Below, one piece after another: positions 32,291-37,653 of a stretch of DNA of 37,653 nucleotides. A program made the translations under genes and the position numbers. Location: NCBI GenBank assembly GCA_902805615.1, contig CADCTQ010000290.1:1-37653 (forward strand), given 5' to 3'. The notes under the pieces were generated by a model, which was not told the origin of the DNA, ran no database searches, and was given only the letters and a program-made list of their open reading frames with translations. This DNA comes from an uncultured Cytophagales bacterium (GTDB lineage Bacteria; Bacteroidota; Bacteroidia; Cytophagales; 172606-1). Position 1 is the stretch's first letter; each line of letters begins with the position of its first letter.

Positions 32291-33025
32291 TTACGCCATT
32301 TCTTCCCGGCGCTTGCGGACGGGCAGCAGGTGGTTGATGAGGTAGAGGTACTCGGCCAGGAAAAATACGCCGGTGGCGGTGCAGATGTGCCAGAGCCAAT
32401 GCGTGCCCATCGTCATCCACTCGAATCGGTCGTCTACTTTGCGGAACACCAGCGCCAGGATGAAAAAGACCGTCGCCACCACAATGTCAATCCAGCCCCG
32501 GTACCCGGTTTTCGACAACAGCAGCAGGGCCGGCAGGAAGAGCGTGGTGCCGTTGATGAGGTACGCCAGGTTGACGGCCGTCTGCCCGTTGAACAGGTCG
32601 AAGGCCGTAAACCGCATGAGCAGCGAAGCCGCGGCCACCATGAACACGTACCCCCAGTGGGGCAGCACCCGCCACCAGAAGTAGAGGCTCACGGCCAGCG
32701 TCAGCACCGCAATCGGCAGCACGTCCATCATCAGCAGCCAGCGCGAACTCCGGAAGGCGTGGTACACCGTGCTGCCGATGCCGCCCAGCGCCAGCAGGGG
32801 CATGCAGAGGGTCAGGAACGTGTTCTGGCGGTACTCGCCCCGCAGCCGGATGGCCCAGTAGAGCACCGGCACCAGGAACGCCAGCGACGAATACGCATTC
32901 CAGGGTTCCACAATGAAACGTTCCGGCCGGGTTTCGGCGTAAATCACGCCCCCGTCGGGCATTGACGCGGGTATTTGCAGCAGGATGTCCAGGATCATGT
33001 GGTACGAAAGCAATTTGTCAAACAT
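32291..33025 (-). CDS. Alkaline ceramidase-like (CREST) membrane hydrolase
   Basis: 244 residues with about seven hydrophobic segments. The CREST metal-site pattern is complete: E-P-W-N-A-Y-S-S near residues 40-47, S-x3-H (Ser85, His89), D-V-L-P-I with Asp101 twelve residues on, and H-W-L-W-H (His209, His213). In alkaline ceramidases these Ser, His and Asp residues bind zinc and hydrolyse the ceramide amide. Many Bacteroidota make sphingolipids, so a ceramide-like substrate is plausible. The protein could be any CREST hydrolase; substrate is inferred. Single gene, divergent from the COG2509 flavoprotein. Confidence 0.8.
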   Translation of the reverse strand: MFDKLLSYHMILDILLQIPASMPDGGVIYAETRPERFIVEPWNAYSSLAFLVPVLYWAIRLRGEYRQNTFLTLCMPLLALGGIGSTVYHAFRSSRWLLMMDVLPIAVLTLAVSLYFWWRVLPHWGYVFMVAAASLLMRFTAFDLFNGQTAVNLAYLINGTTLFLPALLLLSKTGYRGWIDIVVATVFFILALVFRKVDDRFEWMTMGTHWLWHICTATGVFFLAEYLYLINHLLPVRKRREEMA

Positions 33026-33390
33026 TCATTTCTACCGGGGCTGGCCCGAAACGCACCCCGCGCAATCACCAGGCAGCTACGGTAAAGGTAACCTTTTTCA
33101 CCCCCGCCCGGAAGCTGCCCCCGGCGGGGTAACCGCCAAATGCGCTACCAAATGGTTCCGAAACTTACCTCCGCGTGGGCGCCGATACATACGCAGCGAA
33201 CCGGCGAATCGTTTTCGGGAAATACGTACCGCGGGGAAATTCCGGCGCCGGACCGGTAAAATTCCGGCCCGCCGGGGTGCCGGACGGAAACCCGCCGGGC
33301 CGCAAAAATGTTGGGAAAGCGTACCTTTGCCCCCGCGCCGGGCTTTGCCGGACCGGGAGCACCCTTTAAGGATAAATACCTTACCTCAAC
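33026..33390. other. Divergent intergenic region, ceramidase-like / flavoprotein
   Basis: 365 bp, GC-rich. It holds one promoter box for the plus-strand gene (33322-33329), several short GC-rich inverted motifs of the form CCGGCG/CGCCGG, and no credible gene. No exact box was found for the minus-strand gene. Confidence 0.55.
33322..33329 (+). promoter_or_regulatory. -7 promoter box (TACCTTTG) for the COG2509 gene
   Basis: Exact TAnnTTTG, followed by C, 61 nt upstream of the ATG at 33391. A TTG is present only 8 nt upstream, too close for a -33 element. Confidence 0.5.
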
Positions 33391-34983
33391 ATGCCAAAAA
33401 TCATTGACCTGGCCCTTCCGCCGGAAGTGGCCTTCGACGAAACCCGTTTCCGGGAACATGTCATCGGGAGCCTGGGCCTGGCCGGTGCCGGCACCGTGGC
33501 CGTCCGCCCGCTCCGCCGCTCGATTGACGCCCGGGGCCGGCAGGTGAAAGTAAACGTGACCACGGCGGTGTACGTGAACGAACTCCCCGACGCCCGCCTC
33601 TCCTATTCCAAAGACCTGCCCGACGTAAGCCGCGCCCCGCAGGCCGTGGTGGTCGGCGCCGGCCCGGCCGGCATGTTTGCCGCCCTGCGCCTCATCGAAC
33701 TGGGCATCCGGCCGGTGGTGCTCGAACGGGGCAAAGACGTGCGGGCGCGCCGCCGCGACCTGGCCGCCATCACCAAGGACCACGTGGTGAACCCCGACTC
33801 CAACTACTGTTTCGGGGAGGGTGGCGCCGGCACGTACTCCGACGGCAAACTCTACACCCGCTCCAACAAACGCGGCGACGTGCGGCGCATCCTCGAAATC
33901 CTGGTGGCCCACGGCGCTACGGAAGAAATCCTGGTGGACGCCCACCCGCACATCGGCACCAACAAACTGCCCAACATCGTGACGGCCCTCCGCGAAAGCA
34001 TCCTGGCGGCCGGGGGTGAATTCCTGTTCAACAAAAAGGTGACGGGCTTCCTGCTCAAGGACGGCGAAATGGAGGGCGTCCGCACCGAAGACGGCCACGA
34101 ATACCGCGGCCTGGGCGTCATCCTGGCGACGGGCCATTCGGCGCGGGACATTTTTGAACTGCTGCACCAACAGCGCATCCACGTCGAGGCCAAGCCGTTC
34201 GCGATGGGCGTCCGCATCGAGCACCAGCAGGCGCTCATTGACCGCATCCAGTACCACGGCGCCGACCGGGGCGACTACCTGCCGGCTTCGTCGTACGCCC
34301 TGGCGGCCCAGGTGAAGTACAACGGCGAGGAACGGGGCGTGTTCTCGTTCTGCATGTGCCCGGGCGGCTACATCGTGCCCGCGGCCACGGCCCCCGGCGA
34401 ACTGGTGGTCAACGGCATGTCGCCCTCCCGCCGCGACTCCAAGTACGCCAACTCGGGCATGGTGGTGGCCGTGAACGAACCCGACTGGCAGGCGTACCAG
34501 GCGCACGGCCCGCTGGCCGCGCTGCGAATGCAGCAGGAACTGGAACAGAAAGCCTTCCGGATGGCCGGCGGTACGCAGGCGGCCCCGGCCCAGCGCATGA
34601 CCGACTTCGTGAAGGGCAAGGTTTCGTCGTCGCTGCTGCCGACCTCCTACCAGCCGGGCCTGGTGTCGCTGAACATGCACGAGGTACTGCCCGCCCCCAT
34701 TGCGGTGCGGCTGCGGGAAGGGTTCAAGGCGTTTGGCAGCAAGATGCGGGGCTACTTCACCGACGAGGCGCAACTGATCGGCATCGAGAGCCGTACTTCG
34801 TCGCCCGTGCGCATTCCGCGGGACCGCGACACGCTGGAACACCCGCAGACGAAGCGATTATTTCCCTGCGCCGAAGGAGCCGGGTACGCGGGCGGCATCG
34901 TGTCGGCGGCCATGGACGGCGAACGGTGCGCCGAGCAACTGGCGGCGCTGTACGCGGGCCGGAAGGCAGCAGTAGTGGTGTGA
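33391..34983 (+). CDS. FAD-dependent dehydrogenase, COG2509 type
   Basis: 530 residues. After an 80-residue N-terminal domain with a ferredoxin-like look comes the FAD dinucleotide fold A-V-V-V-G-A-G-P-A-G (85-94) ending in V-V-L-E-R-G, then F-G-E-G-G-A-G-T-Y-S-D-G-K-L (141-154), and a closing F-P-C-A-E-G-A-G-Y-A-G-G-I-V-S-A-A near the C-terminus. These are the features of the uncharacterised FAD-dependent dehydrogenase group COG2509. It is cytoplasmic; the substrate is not known. A small membrane protein gene starts 32 nt later on the same strand. Confidence 0.88.
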   Translation: MPKIIDLALPPEVAFDETRFREHVIGSLGLAGAGTVAVRPLRRSIDARGRQVKVNVTTAVYVNELPDARLSYSKDLPDVSRAPQAVVVGAGPAGMFAALRLIELGIRPVVLERGKDVRARRRDLAAITKDHVVNPDSNYCFGEGGAGTYSDGKLYTRSNKRGDVRRILEILVAHGATEEILVDAHPHIGTNKLPNIVTALRESILAAGGEFLFNKKVTGFLLKDGEMEGVRTEDGHEYRGLGVILATGHSARDIFELLHQQRIHVEAKPFAMGVRIEHQQALIDRIQYHGADRGDYLPASSYALAAQVKYNGEERGVFSFCMCPGGYIVPAATAPGELVVNGMSPSRRDSKYANSGMVVAVNEPDWQAYQAHGPLAALRMQQELEQKAFRMAGGTQAAPAQRMTDFVKGKVSSSLLPTSYQPGLVSLNMHEVLPAPIAVRLREGFKAFGSKMRGYFTDEAQLIGIESRTSSPVRIPRDRDTLEHPQTKRLFPCAEGAGYAGGIVSAAMDGERCAEQLAALYAGRKAAVVV

Positions 34984-35014
34984 TGAGGAGACCGGTAAGG
35001 CCGCAAACGGATCA

Positions 35015-35344
35015 ATGATTATGTTACGATGGATAACCCTTATGCTGGTGGCCGGCGTTCTCCTGGTGCTTCTCGGTTTACTCGTCAAGTCGGGACCCTT
35101 ATTTCACCTGTCTTCCTGGAAAACCCAGGAAATACTGTATCGGAGCCGCACCCATAAAAACCACCGGATTGAACTTCAAATGCGGGACATTGGTGCCTTT
35201 GGCTACCACCGGCGTATTGTGGAAGTTAAACCATTCTTGTTTTTTGACCTGCCTTCCGAGATAGACACCGCTGGCATCAATAAAAAAAAGAATTGGTACC
35301 GGGTGGATGAATACGTGAATGAGTTGGAACTAAAGGGAGGATAA
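35015..35344 (+). CDS. Small single-pass membrane protein, unknown
   Basis: 109 residues. The N-terminus (residues 4-27) is a strong transmembrane helix; the remaining 80 residues are polar, basic and probably periplasmic (motifs L-Y-R-S-R-T-H-K-N-H-R-I-E and F-F-D-L-P-S-E-I-D). I do not recognise it. GC content is about 45% in the two lines counted, well below the flavoprotein before it. A bidirectional terminator follows 5 nt past the stop. Codon use and composition hint at later acquisition, but the gene is too short to be certain. Confidence 0.6.
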   Translation: MIMLRWITLMLVAGVLLVLLGLLVKSGPLFHLSSWKTQEILYRSRTHKNHRIELQMRDIGAFGYHRRIVEVKPFLFFDLPSEIDTAGINKKKNWYRVDEYVNELELKGG

Positions 35345-35348
35345 CGAG

Positions 35349-35387
35349 AAAAGCCCGCTTACCGGATCATGGAAAGCGGGCTTTTTT
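35349..35387. terminator. Bidirectional rho-independent terminator
   Basis: 12 bp perfect stem AAAAGCCCGCTT/AAGCGGGCTTTT (35349-35360, 35374-35385) between the convergent 35015 and 35413 genes; T-tract to 35387. Confidence 0.88.
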
Positions 35388-35412
35388 CTTTGACAACAGG
35401 CAATGGTACGGA

Positions 35413-35937
35413 TCAGTACGCCAGTTGCGGCGACTCTTTCTTGCCTGCCAGGTTGCGCACGGCGCTGATCACTTCGGGGGCGGCCAGGGCGATGGAGGCC
35501 AGCGAGGCCAGCGTAGCCAACTGGCAGTAGGCGCACAACTTCTTGTTTTCCTGCCATTCTTCCTGGGCCAGCTTGATGGCTACGGCCGAATCACCCAAAA
35601 TCTTAGCCCCCATCGCAATCGGCAGGAAGGGGCTCTGGGCGGCGCGGTCCTTGCCGCCGGCCGAGGCCAGCATGGTCGTGACGGCGTAGCTGGCGATCAT
35701 GCCCGGGCCGTCGGGCGAGTTCATCCGCTTGTAGGCGTAATCCGACGCATCCACCTTGTCGGAGTCGAAAATGGGAATGGGCGGATCGGGTAGTTTCTTG
35801 ATGATGCCCGTCTGGTACAGGCTCACGATCTGGGCCACCGCGGACCCTAAAATGGAAAGGCCGATGATCCAGCGGCGCCGGTTCAGGTCGGGGTTGCTGC
35901 CGTTGCGCAGCTCTTCACTCAATTGACGTGGTTCCAT
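35413..35937 (-). CDS. Vitamin K epoxide reductase-like (VKOR) family protein
   Basis: 174 residues from ATG 35937 (an upstream TTG at 35958 is possible). Hydrophobic helices lie around 22-44, 78-93, 104-122 and 135-158. The body matches the short VKOR-like form: F-D-S-D-K-V-D-A-S (57-65), P-D-G-P-G-M-I-A-S-Y (75-84), and a C-A-Y-C redox-type pair (Cys135, Cys138) at the start of the last helix. VKOR proteins generate disulfides via quinone; the canonical second cysteine pair is absent, so catalysis may need a partner or may be altered. A tandem repeat lies just upstream of the start. Confidence 0.65.
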   Translation of the reverse strand: MEPRQLSEELRNGSNPDLNRRRWIIGLSILGSAVAQIVSLYQTGIIKKLPDPPIPIFDSDKVDASDYAYKRMNSPDGPGMIASYAVTTMLASAGGKDRAAQSPFLPIAMGAKILGDSAVAIKLAQEEWQENKKLCAYCQLATLASLASIALAAPEVISAVRNLAGKKESPQLAY

Positions 35938-35949
35938 AGGCTGTAGGTC

Positions 35950-35980
35950 AATTGACAATCAAAAATTGACAATTGAAAAT
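35950..35980. repeat. AATTGACAAT tandem units
   Basis: Three units: AATTGACAAT (35950-35959), AATTGACAAT (35964-35973) and AATTGAAAAT (35971-35980, overlapping). From 35951 the sequence reads as 7-mers ATTGACA, ATCAAAA, ATTGACA, ATTGAAA. Directly upstream of the VKOR-like gene. Confidence 0.7.
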
Positions 35981-36173
35981 GGTTAAGGGTTTACGATAGG
36001 TAATTCGTTCTGGTACTGCTTACGCAAAGCGGAGGGAAGGAGTTGGGGAAATGCCGGCAACCCGTTTCGGGCCGCTGTTCAATGGTTAGTGAAAAATTTT
36101 TTCGGCCCACCCGTGGCGTCCGCCCGTGACGGCTGCCCGAACGGTGCCCCCGCTGCTTGCCGGGGCGGGAGTT

Positions 36174-36223
36174 CACGCCAACGTTAAAATCTTGGCTTAA
36201 TGAACGTTATCCATCTTGGCGTG
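36174..36223. repeat. Intergenic hairpin with CACGCCAA arms
   Basis: CACGCCAA (36174-36181) pairs with TTGGCGTG (36216-36223); two copies of the self-complementary AACGTT lie inside (36180-36185, 36203-36208). No T-tract. Confidence 0.5.
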
Positions 36224-36332
36224 CATGCGGCCCCCCAGGGTGCTTTTTCGGCTTCGCCCTTAACAATCCTTCTCCCTGCGTCATCGGTCCAAAAATTTTC
36301 CTGAACCGGCGGCTGATCCAAGAAAATTTTGT

Positions 36333-36361
36333 TTTGTAACATCATAATAATGCATAATTTG
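36333..36361 (+). promoter_or_regulatory. Candidate promoter of the S74 gene
   Basis: TTTG (36333-36336), 18 nt spacer, then TAATTTG (36355-36361), one base short of the TAnnTTTG consensus; 39 nt before the ATG. Confidence 0.35.
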
Positions 36362-36400
36362 ATTAAAGTTTCACAAAAACCTTAACAAAATAGTACCGCT

Positions 36401-37390
36401 ATGAAAAAAACATTAACCGCACTGTTGTTTGTTTCATCACTTTACATTCCGGTTTCCGGGCAGTCAACCACTTCGGACGCAGGCTGGAACGTTGACATCA
36501 CCAACAAAACCTACGCCATTCGCGGGTATAACGAAAGCAATAGCACGGCAGTCAGTTCTCCCTACGGCATCATGGGTGCAGGGTACAAAACCACGAATAC
36601 TTCAGGAGCCACTTTTGGGCTGCGGGGCGACGCCAATGGTGGTTCGTATACGTACGGCGTACACGGATCGTGCAGCAATGCAGGGGTGCGGAACGTGGCC
36701 GTATGGAGTTCGGGGGACCTGGTGTATACCGGCAGCACCTACAAGGCTTCGGATGCCAAACTGAAGGAAGGAATCATCCCGCTCAGCAATGGCTTGCGCA
36801 TTATCACCCAGTTGAAGCCCAAGGTATACGGCTTTAAAAAAGAGTACAGCCACATGCAACTCGGCAAAGGCAAAGAAGCCGGTCTGATTGCCCAGGACAT
36901 CCAGGCGGTGCTCCCTGAACTGGTTACGGAAAACATGTTTCCCGAAGAAATTGACGCAAAGGGCAACAAAACCCGTGACGGGGAATTGTTCCTGGCCGTG
37001 GATTACGTAAAGCTGGTACCTTACCTGATCGCCGCCATCCAGGAGCAGCAGCAGGAGATCGAAGCCCTGAAAGCCGGGGCCAATGGGGGCAAAAAGGCGA
37101 GCCTGAACGGCGTGGCCGCCGGCCTGGGCGGACGGGCCGAGTTGTTCCAGAACCAGCCCAACCCGTTCTCCGAAAACACCACCATCCGGTACCAGCTTCC
37201 CGGCGAGGTGAACGCGGCGTACGTCTACGTGTACAACATGCAGGGCGAACAACTGGAGAAGTTTCCCGTGGCGAAGGGCTCCGGCAGCCTCACCATCCAA
37301 GGCGGCTCCCTCAAGGCCGGCATGTATATCTACGCCCTGATCGCCGACGGCAAAGAACTCGACAGCAAGCGGATGATCCTGACGAAATAA
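36401..37390 (+). CDS. S74 chaperone-domain protein with T9SS signal
   Basis: 329 residues: signal peptide 1-20 (ending V-S-G, then Q), a 95-residue glycine-rich part, then an S74 intramolecular chaperone/peptidase domain (about 115-225). S-D-A-K-L-K (117-122) begins the domain; Ser117 and Lys122 are five residues apart, as in the Ser-Lys dyad of phage endosialidase chaperone domains. Core motifs A-G-L-I-A-Q-D-I-Q-A-V-L-P-E-L-V and V-D-Y-V-K-L-V-P-Y-L-I-A-A-I-Q-E follow, then a coiled coil (209-225). Residues about 248-329 are a T9SS type A sorting domain (N-Q-P-N-P-F). The S74 domain normally trims trimeric fibres; here it precedes, not follows, the secretion signal. Confidence 0.85.
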   Translation: MKKTLTALLFVSSLYIPVSGQSTTSDAGWNVDITNKTYAIRGYNESNSTAVSSPYGIMGAGYKTTNTSGATFGLRGDANGGSYTYGVHGSCSNAGVRNVAVWSSGDLVYTGSTYKASDAKLKEGIIPLSNGLRIITQLKPKVYGFKKEYSHMQLGKGKEAGLIAQDIQAVLPELVTENMFPEEIDAKGNKTRDGELFLAVDYVKLVPYLIAAIQEQQQEIEALKAGANGGKKASLNGVAAGLGGRAELFQNQPNPFSENTTIRYQLPGEVNAAYVYVYNMQGEQLEKFPVAKGSGSLTIQGGSLKAGMYIYALIADGKELDSKRMILTK

Positions 37391-37401
37391 GACCTTGATG
37401 A

Positions 37402-37483
37402 CCTTGATGAAAGGATGAAGGGGATGATTGGAGGATGTTTATTTGTTGCCTTGATGAAAGGATGAAGGGGATGATCGGAGGAT
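37402..37483. repeat. 35-nt direct repeat after the S74 gene
   Basis: 37402-37436 and 37449-37483 are identical except for one T/C difference, 47 nt apart start to start. Each copy is itself made of short units ending in GAT. It begins 11 nt after the stop codon. Confidence 0.8.
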
Positions 37484-37572
37484 ATTCATCTGGTTACTAA
37501 ACGGTGTTATCCAATCAAATGCGTACTCTTCATTTCACGCCGGTATAATTCATTCCACTCCCTCCACGTTGC

Positions 37573-37604
37573 GCCCCCGGAAAGCTGGTATGCCTTCCGG
37601 GGGC
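37573..37604. terminator. Possible terminator hairpin near the window end
   Basis: 10 bp perfect stem GCCCCCGGAA/TTCCGGGGGC (37573-37582, 37595-37604) with a short T run (CCTTTTC) after it. It could end the S74 transcript, although it lies 180 nt past the stop. Confidence 0.5.
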
Positions 37605-37653
37605 TGCCTTTTCAGGACCGGCCGCCGGGGTCGCTACACCGGTAATTTCTGTG

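Larger units (their letters stand above)
35938..36400. other. Intergenic region before the S74 gene
   Basis: 463 bp. It holds the AATTGACAAT repeats (35950-35980), one hairpin (36174-36223) and a candidate promoter (36333-36361). The GC-rich middle contains no credible gene. Confidence 0.55.

Overview
The window is a 37.7 kb stretch of the chromosome of a member of the Bacteroidota, with about 60% G+C in most genes. Four things point there: the gliding lipoprotein GldH beside a RicT-type PSP1 protein, two proteins ending in type IX secretion (T9SS) C-terminal domains, stand-alone TonB C-terminal domains, and nine intergenic copies of the Bacteroidota -7 promoter box TAnnTTTG in the right orientation upstream of genes. 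I cannot name the genus. A high-GC Cytophagia, Chitinophagia or Saprospiria lineage fits.

Layout. 1-2329 (minus): two AI-2E-family permeases, the first cut by the window edge. 2551-4350 (plus): a putative envelope protein, then a low-GC two-gene module (unknown protein plus HEPN-like protein). 4523-8773 (plus): a 1416-residue secreted GH13 amylase with three starch-binding modules and a T9SS signal. 8853-11784 (minus): a leucine-rich-repeat protein, a zinc-binding SDR-like protein, and two divergent tRNA genes just upstream. 12037-18487 (minus): Lon-N domain protein, gldH, ricT, purD, recQ. 18946-23661 (mostly plus): mannose-1-phosphate guanylyltransferase, two TonB-CTD proteins either side of an NTF2-like protein, Uma2-like nuclease, ferrochelatase. 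23845-26502 (minus): cysteine desulfurase and GlmM. 26827-27483 (plus): lspA. 27645-31040 (mostly minus): small exported protein, a possible 31-residue membrane peptide (plus), AIM24-family protein, small acidic protein, gltX. 31222-37390: DUF4382 lipoprotein, CREST/ceramidase-like membrane hydrolase, COG2509 flavoprotein, small membrane protein, VKOR-like protein, and an S74-chaperone protein with a T9SS signal.

How the genes fit together. Much of the window is housekeeping: purine, haem and amino-sugar synthesis, glutamyl-tRNA synthesis, DNA repair, lipoprotein processing. The accessory part serves the envelope and extracellular polymer use: T9SS-exported amylase and S74 protein, gliding lipoprotein, TonB-like proteins, and a possible sphingolipid hydrolase.

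The most unusual parts are: the two odd tRNA genes abutting the SDR-LRR operon, one with a serine GCT anticodon but no long variable arm; the low-GC HEPN-like pair with a possibly leaderless promoter; intergenic repeats built from degenerate 7-10 nt units, several arranged as long inverted repeats; and the order S74 autoprocessing domain then T9SS signal in one protein. All calls come from reading the sequence; no database search was run.
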